Source: Flammeovirga sp. OC4 (GTDB lineage Bacteria; Bacteroidota; Bacteroidia; Cytophagales; Flammeovirgaceae). Taken from it: DNA of 64,000 nucleotides. The stretch covers positions 1 to 64,000 of the forward strand of contig NZ_JTAM01000055.1 of assembly GCF_000812565.1 (NCBI RefSeq), written 5' to 3'. This document shows, in pieces, positions 57,166 through 64,000 of this stretch; position 1 is the first letter of the stretch, and each line of letters opens with the position of its first letter. The position numbers were made by a program, and so were the translations under genes. The notes under the pieces were generated by a model. The model saw nothing but the letters and a program-made list of their open reading frames with translations, had not been told where the DNA came from and ran no database searches.

Positions 57166-57663
57166 ATGAAAAAGTTAGTAAGTGCAGTATTGTTATTGAT
57201 ATTCAGCTTTGGGTGTAAAGGTGTTAAAGTGGGTGTAAATGAAAACACTTCAGATCCTTTTGAAGGAAAAAGAAGCTTTAATGATTTTATGACCATTCAG
57301 AAAAACCATTCCATTTACAATGAAAAAACATTAACTGAATTACCCTCTTGGCCAGAAGAATATAAGATACATGGTGACCTAAGACAATGGGAAAAAGTCG
57401 TTTATAAAGGAGAGGAATTAGTAGGTGCGATATGGATGTCTAAATCAGGAAAATTAAAAGTAGATGGCTATCCTTATGATCAATTTGTATTGGTTATAGA
57501 AGGTAAAGTGACATTACAACCTGAAGGAGAAAAAGAGAAAACGTATTTCCCAGGAGATGTATTCTTTGTACCTAAAAACTATGCAGGTACTTGGGATATG
57601 CCCTCTGATTACAAAGAATTAATTGTGGTGGAGAGAAAAGCTTGGGATACTTTCGGAGAATAA
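57166..57663 (+). CDS. Cupin-fold lipoprotein (Cupin_3/EutQ-like)
   Basis: The protein (165 aa) has a lipoprotein signal with lipobox SFGC (Cys17). The cupin barrel covers about 60-160: DQFVLVIEGKVTLQPEG and FPGDVFFVPKNYAGTWDMP carry the two conserved G-x-x and PG-D-x-x-x-x-P turns of the Cupin_3 family. The metal-binding His residues of classical cupins are not conserved; the motif has YDQF in place of xHxH. It is therefore probably a binding or structural cupin in the envelope. It lies between terminators, a single-gene unit. Confidence 0.82.
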   Translation: MKKLVSAVLLLIFSFGCKGVKVGVNENTSDPFEGKRSFNDFMTIQKNHSIYNEKTLTELPSWPEEYKIHGDLRQWEKVVYKGEELVGAIWMSKSGKLKVDGYPYDQFVLVIEGKVTLQPEGEKEKTYFPGDVFFVPKNYAGTWDMPSDYKELIVVERKAWDTFGE

Positions 57664-57697
57664 ATTCATAGTATTCCTTCTATATAGAATTTCGGTT

Positions 57698-57722
57698 GGG
57701 ATGTAGTATTACTACGTCCTTT
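57698..57722 (+). terminator. Terminator after the cupin gene
   Basis: GGGATGTAGT pairs with ACTACGTCCT around ATT (one G-T, one terminal wobble), followed by TT; the T tract is short. Confidence 0.55.
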
Positions 57723-57759
57723 CTGAACATTACAATCGACAACTTGATATAAAATATAA

Positions 57760-58935
57760 ATGAAAACTAAATTACAATTTTTGCTACTAGCCTGTTGGAT
57801 GTTAACAGGCGTGAGTTCATTTGCTCAAAAAGAAAATGATGAACCAAAAAAATCGAAACATCAAGATCGACCTGAATTTGATGACGAGGAAGAAAGAAAA
57901 GGAGTGAAATTTAATCTTGTACCTCTTCCTTCTTATGATCCTGCTACAAAATGGGGGATTTCTTTATTAGGATCAATTACATATTACCCAAGTAAGAATG
58001 ATCTAGTTTCACCTCCTTCAATGACAGGTTTTGGAGGTAATTATACTTCAAATGGTAGTTATTTTGCAGGTTTCTTCAATGATTTATATTTGAAAGAGGA
58101 CCTATGGAGGATTAATAACTTCGGTATGTTTGGTAGAGCAAATCAACTTTATAAGTTATCTCCAGACCCTACCAATCCAGATTTAGATCTAGAACAGGCT
58201 GACGTTGGAATTAATATTACCATGTTTAATATGATGGTAGAGAGAAAGATTTTCTCAAGAGTATATGCAGGACTTGGTTATATCTATTCAGGCCGTCAAA
58301 CTGTTGGCAGAAATGAAGAGTCTGAAAAATTATTAAAAGCGAATGGTTTCGGAGATGAGTTTGTTCATACACATGGCCTCCGTTATTCTTTGACCTACGA
58401 TTCAAGAGATAATATCAACTATCCCTACAAAGGAAAGTATATTAATGTGAGAATGGATCAGATGCTTGGAGATAATAGCCAAAATATATTTACCGCTGAT
58501 TACCGTCAATTTTTTACAGTGGGGCATGTGAGTAACGTGATCGCTTTCCAAGGTTTTGGGCGTTTTGTATCAAAAGATGCCGCCAGAGATTTTTGGTCTA
58601 CTTATGGAAGAGCTGCCGAAGTATTACAGAGAGGTTATGAAGCAGGTCGAAGAATGGATCGAAATCTTGTAAACTTTCAAGCAGAATACCGTAAAGAAAC
58701 GCCTTGGCTAAATCACAAATTGGGTTTTGTAGGTTCAGTAGGAATTGGTAAGGTTTTCGGAAGTTATGACGAAACGGGTATGTCTCAGAGTTTTAGAAAT
58801 GCAGAATGGTTACCCGCTTTTTCAGTAGGTGCTCGATATAGATTATTACCTTACGAACGAATGAATATTAACGTCGATTATGCATGTGGTAAAGACGGTC
58901 ATATGTTTTATTTCGGAATTAGCGAATTCTTCTAG
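57760..58935 (+). CDS. BamA/TamA-family surface antigen barrel without POTRA
   Basis: The protein (391 aa) has a signal peptide (1-22), an acidic linker rich in Asp and Lys (about 25-50), then the bacterial surface-antigen (Omp85) barrel. It has FNLVPLPSYDPATKWGISL, LRYSLTYDSRDNINYPYKG and YINVRMDQM; the last two form the D-x-R-D-x-x-x-P-x-x-G element of the family's C-terminal barrel. It ends with an aromatic Phe. There are no POTRA domains, so it is not a classical assembly factor; such short Omp85 relatives are common in Bacteroidota and of unknown function. An inverted repeat follows it. Confidence 0.82.
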   Translation: MKTKLQFLLLACWMLTGVSSFAQKENDEPKKSKHQDRPEFDDEEERKGVKFNLVPLPSYDPATKWGISLLGSITYYPSKNDLVSPPSMTGFGGNYTSNGSYFAGFFNDLYLKEDLWRINNFGMFGRANQLYKLSPDPTNPDLDLEQADVGINITMFNMMVERKIFSRVYAGLGYIYSGRQTVGRNEESEKLLKANGFGDEFVHTHGLRYSLTYDSRDNINYPYKGKYINVRMDQMLGDNSQNIFTADYRQFFTVGHVSNVIAFQGFGRFVSKDAARDFWSTYGRAAEVLQRGYEAGRRMDRNLVNFQAEYRKETPWLNHKLGFVGSVGIGKVFGSYDETGMSQSFRNAEWLPAFSVGARYRLLPYERMNINVDYACGKDGHMFYFGISEFF

Positions 58936-58986
58936 TCAATCTATTTCATCTGGCTTAAACATTTGGACACAATACAAGCAAGTGTT

Positions 58987-59038
58987 TCGTGCACCATAGT
59001 TAATATCACCTGCCCATGACTTCAATCATGGTGCACGA
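58987..59038. repeat. Inverted repeat between the BamA-like and DUF1254 genes
   Basis: TCGTGCACCAT at 58987-58997 and its exact complement at 59028-59038 form an 11-bp stem around 30 nt. The inner sequence has a second hairpin, CATGA-CTTCAA-TCATG, overlapping the right arm. There is no T tract of note. It may be a terminator variant, a regulatory site or a dispersed repeat. Confidence 0.6.
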
Positions 59039-59119
59039 TATTGTAGTCTTCTAACCAGAAATATCAATAAATAACTGAATAAAATTTCAACATCTATTTC
59101 TTCTAAAAATTATTAAACC

Positions 59120-60688
59120 ATGAAATCAATATTCAAAACTGAAAATCAGAAGATGAATGCTATTTTAGCCGTCTTGTGTATTTCTTTCCTATTACTGTTA
59201 TTACTAAATCACGAGAATAACAAAATCCCATCTTTCAGTCAAACCACTGAAATTCCAGAAGGAATTCTTACTCCTAATAAAATAAAAACATCCATTGGTA
59301 CATTACGATTTATGGATGGAGTCCCTACAAAAAAGACTGTAGATCTTACCTATGACAACCTAGACAGAATGAGGGGAGTGGACGTTTACCTGAAATGTAT
59401 GCAAGCAGCATCGATGCGTCATTTGATCAGAGGCCCCCAAGCATTAGGTGCTGATGAATACAACCGAGTAATGCTTTTACAGTTAGATTCAAAATCACTT
59501 TATCTCACGGCCAATACTTCCACACTTTATGTCAATCCCATTATCAATCTAAAAGAAACAGGCCCGTTAGTAATGGAAGTTCCTTCAGAGATGACGGGAG
59601 CCATTAATGATGCTTGGTTTTATTATGTATCTGACATTGGTCCTTTTGGACCCGATAAAGGTGAGGGAGGGAAGTACTTATTGTTACCTCCAGCCTATGA
59701 TCAAGAAGTTCCAGAGGGTTATCATGTCATCCGTTCTTCTACTTACAGGCTTTGGATGTTGATGAGAATGTCTTTAGAAAATGGTGTGAAAAGTGCCAAA
59801 GACCATATCGTCAACAATCTTAAGATTTACCCATTAAAAGCACAAGGAAATCCGAAACCAATGGTGTTTATTGATGGTTCAGGCCAAGATTTTAATACCA
59901 TTTATTCTAACGATTTTCACTTCTATGAAGCCATCCATGAGGTAATACAAGAAGAACCTTTAGATATGATTGATGCAGAAACTAGAGGTCTTTTAGCTTC
60001 AATTGGTATAGAAAAAGGAAAGTCATTTTCACCCGATAAACGTTTAAAAAGAATACTCAATGATGCAGTGTTGATTGGGAATGCGACTGCCCGCTCCATT
60101 GTTTGGTATCCAAGAACGGCCGGTACTATCAATCATATGAATGGCGTACAAATGTATCCTGATGCTGAAAGTGCATGGATGAGGTTGTTTACGGACCAAA
60201 ATGTTTTCTTCACAGGAGAAGACGGGCATACCATGAATTCTGATGCGAGAACCATGCTTCATTTTCCTTATTCAGGAATTTCACCGGCCATGTCTGTTAA
60301 AGCACCCGGCAAAGGTTCTGATTATGGATTGCTGATGTTAGACCATAAGAAACGCCCATTTAATGGAAAAAGAACTTATAAACTAAGAATTCCACCGAAC
60401 CCTCCTGTGAAGGATTTTTGGGCATTGACAATTTATGATTCTCAAACAAGATCGATGTTACAAACGGATCAGCCTACACCTACCATTGGAAGTCAGTTGG
60501 AGAATATGAAAATGGAAGAGGATGGATCGTATATCATCTATTTCGGGCCAAAGGCTCCAAAAGGGTATGAAAATAATTGGTTGCAGACCATTCCTAATAA
60601 AAGTTGGTTTGTCATGTTGAGAATGTTTGGTCCAACAGAAAAGTGGATTGATCAAACCTGGAGACCTGCTGAGATTGAACTGATTTAA
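59120..60688 (+). CDS. DUF1254/DUF1214 protein
   Basis: This 522-aa protein has an N-terminal signal-anchor or signal peptide (about 12-31). DUF1254 follows at about 70-190: DLTYDNLDRMRGVDVYLKCMQAASM, and later MLLQLDSKSLYLTANTSTLYV. The C-terminal DUF1214 is at about 385-515: HFPYSGISPAMSVKAPGKGSDY, FWALTIYDSQTRSMLQTDQPTP and YFGPKAPKGYENNWLQTIPNKSWF. This pair of domains is found together in envelope proteins of unknown function, often beside sulfatases and AraC regulators in marine bacteria. It precedes a convergent AraC gene by 167 bases containing palindromic repeats. Confidence 0.93.
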   Translation: MKSIFKTENQKMNAILAVLCISFLLLLLLNHENNKIPSFSQTTEIPEGILTPNKIKTSIGTLRFMDGVPTKKTVDLTYDNLDRMRGVDVYLKCMQAASMRHLIRGPQALGADEYNRVMLLQLDSKSLYLTANTSTLYVNPIINLKETGPLVMEVPSEMTGAINDAWFYYVSDIGPFGPDKGEGGKYLLLPPAYDQEVPEGYHVIRSSTYRLWMLMRMSLENGVKSAKDHIVNNLKIYPLKAQGNPKPMVFIDGSGQDFNTIYSNDFHFYEAIHEVIQEEPLDMIDAETRGLLASIGIEKGKSFSPDKRLKRILNDAVLIGNATARSIVWYPRTAGTINHMNGVQMYPDAESAWMRLFTDQNVFFTGEDGHTMNSDARTMLHFPYSGISPAMSVKAPGKGSDYGLLMLDHKKRPFNGKRTYKLRIPPNPPVKDFWALTIYDSQTRSMLQTDQPTPTIGSQLENMKMEEDGSYIIYFGPKAPKGYENNWLQTIPNKSWFVMLRMFGPTEKWIDQTWRPAEIELI

Positions 60689-60735
60689 TTATAGAAAAAA
60701 GAGGTTTAGTCATCATAAGTAATTGGGTGGGATTG

Positions 60736-60839
60736 TTCACCCTTATAAGGGTGAAGAGTGCGACATAGTAAGGTTGAAGTCTTTTCCCTTATAAGGTGAT
60801 GATGTGTCACGTTATAAGGGGACACACCTTCACATAAGG
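60736..60839. repeat. Array of TTATAAGG palindromic motifs
   Basis: A perfect 20-bp palindrome, TTCACCCTTATAAGGGTGAA, lies at 60736-60755. TTATAAGG recurs at 60743, 60789 and 60812, spaced 46 and 23 bases, with a partial ATAAGG at 60834. The third copy is in a TGTGTC/GACACA stem. It lies between convergent genes and could serve as terminator for both, or be a small repeat family. Confidence 0.65.
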
Positions 60840-60855
60840 CAGTGATGACTAAACA

Positions 60856-61824
60856 TCATTTATTTAACATTCTTTCTTTCAGAGGCGAAATGTCATATTC
60901 CTTAATATACAATCGAGTGAGATGGGAAGAATGTGAAAAACCCAGCTCATCTGCAATTTCAGACATGGGAAGGTTTGTATTTAAAACCAAATTTCTTGCT
61001 CTGAAAACCCTTTCTTTCATAACATATTGATGGGGAGAGGCACCAAATACAAGTTGAAAGCTTTTCCTGATTTTCTGAACGTTCATTCCATATTGAATAC
61101 TCAGTTCTTCTATACTAGGAGGCTGAACCAATTGATCTGACAACTGATTTTTTATTTGGTATATCGTATTAATTAATTCTTTAGAAAGCGTTATTTTTTG
61201 ATTTAATATCCGGTGCTTATAGAACTCAACAAGAAAAAGGGCCACTAACTTGAAGGAAATAGAAAAACTCAATCCTTTTTGTCCTAATTCTCTTTGCTGA
61301 ATTTGGAATAACTCTTTGATGCAAAAATCCATTTCAGAAGTAATTTTTTCGAAGAACAACCAGTAATCATTTTGATTAATATGTTTCTCAAAAGCATTCC
61401 ATTTATCATCCTCTACATGCTGAATAAACCCTTTTGCAATTCTAATCGTCACACCTTTAAAAGGACGGTGAGCACTTAAATGAATTTTTGAAGGTTGAGA
61501 AGAATTATACAAAACAGCACCTTCTTGATGATTCTTTCCAAAAACATAACCTTCTTGTTCTATTTCTGAGTCAATGACAAATCGAAAAGTAAGTAACTCC
61601 TTATTGATGGGTTTTTCTTCTAGTATCAAATCATTCTCCATCAAAAAATCACCAATCATAATATGAACTTGATGGTTGAATAAATCATAAAGCCATATAT
61701 CGACTTTTCCTTGATGACTATCTAGATGAAAATGATTATCTGTCCATTTCCCTTCTTCAAAATGTGTAGTTGCATCTACAATTCCTTTTGTGATTTCTGA
61801 ATAATCAAATTGATAATGGTCCAT
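60856..61824 (-). CDS. AraC-family transcriptional regulator, paralog of the first
   Basis: This 322-aa regulator has the same plan as the one at 54186: N-terminal ligand-binding part with GAVLYNSSQPSKIHLS and PFKGVTIRI, and a C-terminal AraC domain (about 225-320) with PSIEELSIQYGMNVQKIRKSFQLVFG and PMSEIADELGFSHSSHLTRLYIKEYDISPL. They are diverged paralogs. It is divergent from the sulfatase gene across 422 bases containing the paired-hairpin element, and convergent with DUF1254/DUF1214. The likely targets are the sulfatase or the envelope genes; effector unknown. Its start (ATG 61824) is well supported by the alignable N-terminus. Confidence 0.93.
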   Translation of the reverse strand: MDHYQFDYSEITKGIVDATTHFEEGKWTDNHFHLDSHQGKVDIWLYDLFNHQVHIMIGDFLMENDLILEEKPINKELLTFRFVIDSEIEQEGYVFGKNHQEGAVLYNSSQPSKIHLSAHRPFKGVTIRIAKGFIQHVEDDKWNAFEKHINQNDYWLFFEKITSEMDFCIKELFQIQQRELGQKGLSFSISFKLVALFLVEFYKHRILNQKITLSKELINTIYQIKNQLSDQLVQPPSIEELSIQYGMNVQKIRKSFQLVFGASPHQYVMKERVFRARNLVLNTNLPMSEIADELGFSHSSHLTRLYIKEYDISPLKERMLNK

Positions 61825-61976
61825 AGTAATGATTTGTCGTTTTATGCAAATAAAACTCCTTTTTATGTCTTTATAGCATATTTAGATAAAATAAATTTGT
61901 GATTGAAAGGATTAGGTAAAGGATTTCAAAATAAATAGATAAGTGCAAGGACAGAAAAAAAGGATGCTTTCTAAAC

Positions 61977-62125
61977 TAGAAGTCAGAGACTTCTAAAGAT
62001 CTTCAAAGCACAAGAGACGCTATCGCTTAACTCTTGTGCTAGAGAGATGATACGACCCACTGGCGCGAATGTTAAGCGATAGCGTCATTCGTGTCCTATA
62101 GATCATCAGAAATCTACTGATTTCT
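61977..62125. repeat. Four-hairpin element with complementary 14-nt loops
   Basis: Hairpin A: TAGAAGTC-AGA-GACTTCTA (61977-61995). Hairpin B: AGCACAAGAG, 14-nt loop ACGCTATCGCTTAA, CTCTTGTGCT (62007-62040). Hairpin C: a 10-bp stem with two G-U pairs (62062-62071 with 62086-62095) closing the 14-nt loop TTAAGCGATAGCGT. Hairpin D: AGAAATC-TACT-GATTTCT (62108-62125). The loops of B and C are perfect reverse complements, so they could kiss or form an alternative 16-bp stem (62016-62031 with 62071-62086). A and D resemble each other in sequence and flanks. Weak AAAAGG/CCTTTT ends suggest a MITE-like unit. The element is far richer in G+C than its surroundings. Confidence 0.7.
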
Positions 62126-62179
62126 AAACACCTTTTATCTAATTCAATTTTGCGAAATCGATAAGATAAAGCTCCCTAA

Positions 62180-62187
62180 TATTTTTG
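62180..62187 (+). promoter_or_regulatory. Promoter -7 box of the sulfatase gene
   Basis: TATTTTTG matches TAnnTTTG. Transcription would start near 62195, giving a leader of about 50 nt. A TTTG at 62149-62152 is 27 bases up, too far for a good -33. Confidence 0.45.
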
Positions 62188-62246
62188 TCCTGATACTTAC
62201 AGAAAGATGAGATCCTTTATCACCCATTATACAAAAATTATCAATT

Positions 62247-64000
62247 ATGAAAGGTTTAAAAATACTATTAGGATTGCTACTATTAAGTTTTTCAGTATTG
62301 GGACAAGAACCCACTGAAGAAGTGAATGCAATACCTTATCCATTAGAAAAATGGCAAGGAGTTCAAGAAAAGACACTTAAAGGTTCAAAACCAGACTTTA
62401 TTCATCCCAAAAAAGCCCCTGAAGGTGCTCCAAACGTTTTAGTTATCATGCTAGATGATACCGGATATTCTAGTGCATCTTCTTTTGGTGGATCGATGAA
62501 TACTCCTGCTTTTGATCGTATTGGAGATGAAGGAGTTCGTTATACACATATGTCAGTAAACGCTATCTGTTCACCTACTAGAGGTTCATTACTTACAGGG
62601 TACAACATGCACCAAATCGGTACAGGGGTGATTAACGAAGCGGCAACAGGTTACCCTGGTTATAGCTCAGATATTGATTATACAACACCATCAGTAGCCA
62701 AGATTTTGAAAGATAACGGTTATGCTACAGCGGCTTTTGGTAAGTGGCACAATACTAAATTGGAGGATGCGTCACCTGCTGGACCATTCGAAGGATGGCC
62801 TACAGGGATGTGGGGATTTGAATTCTTCTATGGTTTTATGGGTGGAGAAACCAACCAGTTTTTTCCTCTGCTTTATCAAGGAACAACTCCAATTGATACG
62901 CCTACGGAAAATGCAGATGGATCGCAATATCATATCTCAGTAGATATGGCCGACCAAACTATCAAATGGTTAGATAATTGGAAAGGCTTACGTGATGATC
63001 CCTTCTTCATCTACTACGCTCCCGGAGCAGTTCATGCACCTATTCATGTTCCAGACGATTGGAGAGATAAATACAAAGGACGTTACGAAGAAGGATATGA
63101 AGCATTACGTTTAGAGCAATTTGAGAAACAAAAAGAGATCGGTTTAGTACCTCAAGATGCTGAACTTGTTGATTGGCCAACATCTATTCCTGCTTGGGAT
63201 TCATTTAGTGAAGAGGGTAAAGTATATCTTCGCCGTCAGATGGAGGTGAATGCAGCATTTCTTGAGTACACAGATTTTCACATTGGTCGTGTAATTACAC
63301 ATCTAGAAGAAATGGGTGAGTTGGATAATACATTTGTCATGTATCTTACCGCTGATAACGGATGTTCTGCTGAAGGAACGCCTACAGGATCATGTTCTGA
63401 ACTATTAACCGTAAATGGTTTCCCTGAATTCACAATGGATGAACAATTGGAGATGCTTGATAAACTAGGTGGTTTGGAAGAGTGGGGAGGTCCAAACTTG
63501 GCCAACCATTATGCAGTAGGCTGGTCTTATGCTTCATCAACTCCTTTCCAATGGACCAAACAAATGGCATCACATTTTGGTGGAGTAATGACTTCTACAG
63601 CAATCCGTTATCCAAAAGAAATTGAAGCAAGAGGTGAATGGAGACGTCAATTCCAAAATGTAACAGATATTGTTCCTACTATTTTAGATGTTACAGGTGT
63701 TCCAGCCCCTGACTATGTAAACGGTCAGAAGCGTGTAGAATACCCAGGTGTATCAATGAAATATGCATGGAAGGATGCAGATGCTAAGACGAATCATAAA
63801 ACACAATATTTCGAAACACTTGGTTTCATTGGTATTTATCATGAAGGTTGGAGTTTAGCTGCGGAACCTTACCGTGTTCCATGGATGTTTGATGCCCAAG
63901 CCTTAGCAAACCTTGGTAATTTAGATCCGGATAATATTGGATGGGAGCTTTATAATATCGATGAAGATCCAATTCAATCAAAAAACATAGCAGATCAGCA
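62247..64000 (+). CDS. Arylsulfatase (Cys-type), truncated by the window end
   Basis: The reading frame is open from ATG 62247 to the end of the window (584 codons) and has no stop, so the C-terminus is missing. Signal peptide at 1-19. The sulfatase core starts NVLVIMLDDTG, with the metal-binding Asp pair. The formylglycine motif is CSPTR with Cys108 (AICSPTRGSLLTG), followed by FGKWH for the conserved Lys and His. Later, YLTADNGC supplies the DN metal site. This is the type I, Cys-type sulfatase group that includes AtsA-like arylsulfatases; it needs an anaerobic or FGE-type maturase, none of which lies in the window. It probably desulfates a marine sulfate ester in the envelope. It is divergent from an AraC regulator. 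Confidence 0.93.
   Translation, partial: MKGLKILLGLLLLSFSVLGQEPTEEVNAIPYPLEKWQGVQEKTLKGSKPDFIHPKKAPEGAPNVLVIMLDDTGYSSASSFGGSMNTPAFDRIGDEGVRYTHMSVNAICSPTRGSLLTGYNMHQIGTGVINEAATGYPGYSSDIDYTTPSVAKILKDNGYATAAFGKWHNTKLEDASPAGPFEGWPTGMWGFEFFYGFMGGETNQFFPLLYQGTTPIDTPTENADGSQYHISVDMADQTIKWLDNWKGLRDDPFFIYYAPGAVHAPIHVPDDWRDKYKGRYEEGYEALRLEQFEKQKEIGLVPQDAELVDWPTSIPAWDSFSEEGKVYLRRQMEVNAAFLEYTDFHIGRVITHLEEMGELDNTFVMYLTADNGCSAEGTPTGSCSELLTVNGFPEFTMDEQLEMLDKLGGLEEWGGPNLANHYAVGWSYASSTPFQWTKQMASHFGGVMTSTAIRYPKEIEARGEWRRQFQNVTDIVPTILDVTGVPAPDYVNGQKRVEYPGVSMKYAWKDADAKTNHKTQYFETLGFIGIYHEGWSLAAEPYRVPWMFDAQALANLGNLDPDNIGWELYNIDEDPIQSKNIADQ

Larger units (their letters stand above)
61825..62246. other. Divergent region with paired-hairpin element and sulfatase promoter
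   Basis: This 422-base region separates the second AraC gene and the sulfatase gene. The central element at 61977-62125 is described separately. A rightward -7 box TATTTTTG lies at 62180-62187, about 60 bases before the sulfatase ATG. No ORF of note and no tRNA-like fold are seen. Confidence 0.5.

Noticed and set aside
62025-62077. Possible integron attC site: GCTTAAC and GTTAAGC match the R'' and R' core pattern
   Set aside because: No integrase or cassette array is present, the inner L'' and L' segments pair poorly, and the two-hairpin reading with complementary loops explains the bases better.

Overview
The window is about one third G+C and reads as chromosome of a marine, gliding-type Bacteroidota, most likely a Cytophagales member of the Flammeovirga kind. 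The evidence is type IX secretion (T9SS) sorting domains of both A and B type, a PorP/SprF protein paired with a PorE-like OmpA protein, TAnnTTTG-type -7 promoter boxes, and few Shine-Dalgarno sequences. The genus is inferred from gene content, not from a marker gene. I see no rRNA, tRNA, CRISPR array, prophage or insertion sequence.

Layout. 1-5.7 kb holds housekeeping and envelope genes: a lytic transglycosylase, a glycerophosphodiesterase, MenB, a DUF1287 protein and two unknown secreted proteins. 5.9-11.1 kb is a signalling block: a 7TM histidine kinase with a NarL-type regulator, then a propeller/Y_Y_Y sensor with its own HTH. 11.2-13.9 kb holds an HNH-like protein, a helical-repeat protein and a membrane acyltransferase. 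14.1-36.0 kb is a large exopolysaccharide locus. It contains a one-repeat TolC-like protein, a Wzc-like co-polymerase whose kinase domain has lost its P-loop, a Wzy-like polymerase, a receiver-domain/sugar-transferase fusion, seven glycosyltransferases, a left-handed beta-helix acyltransferase and a Wzx-like flippase. Embedded in it is a complete T9SS type B module: a giant Ig-repeat surface protein, PorP/SprF and PorE-like OmpA. This is the strongest candidate for an undescribed system: a polysaccharide assembled together with its own secreted surface protein, with priming placed under phosphorelay control.

36.4-41.0 kb holds small and unknown genes: a stand-alone [2Fe-2S] protein, a T9SS type A protein, two tiny proteins behind a structured RNA leader, and a TPR membrane protein. 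41.2-52.8 kb is mostly housekeeping and stress genes: PurL, a histidine kinase, KatG, a CorA-type channel and two lipoproteins. 53.1-64.0 kb is an accessory envelope block with two paralogous AraC regulators. Around them lie a porin-like protein, DUF2490, TorF-like, cupin, BamA-like and DUF1254/DUF1214 proteins, and a sulfatase cut by the window end. Several intergenic regions here carry conspicuous hairpin elements, one with two hairpins whose 14-nt loops are exact complements.

In the exopolysaccharide locus the sugar transferase would prime the lipid carrier, the glycosyltransferases build the repeat unit, the flippase moves it across the inner membrane, and the polymerase with the co-polymerase extends it. 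No Wza-type outer-membrane exporter is visible, so the exit route is open; the half-size TolC-like protein is a candidate. All functions are inferred from sequence families read by eye, and no database search was run.
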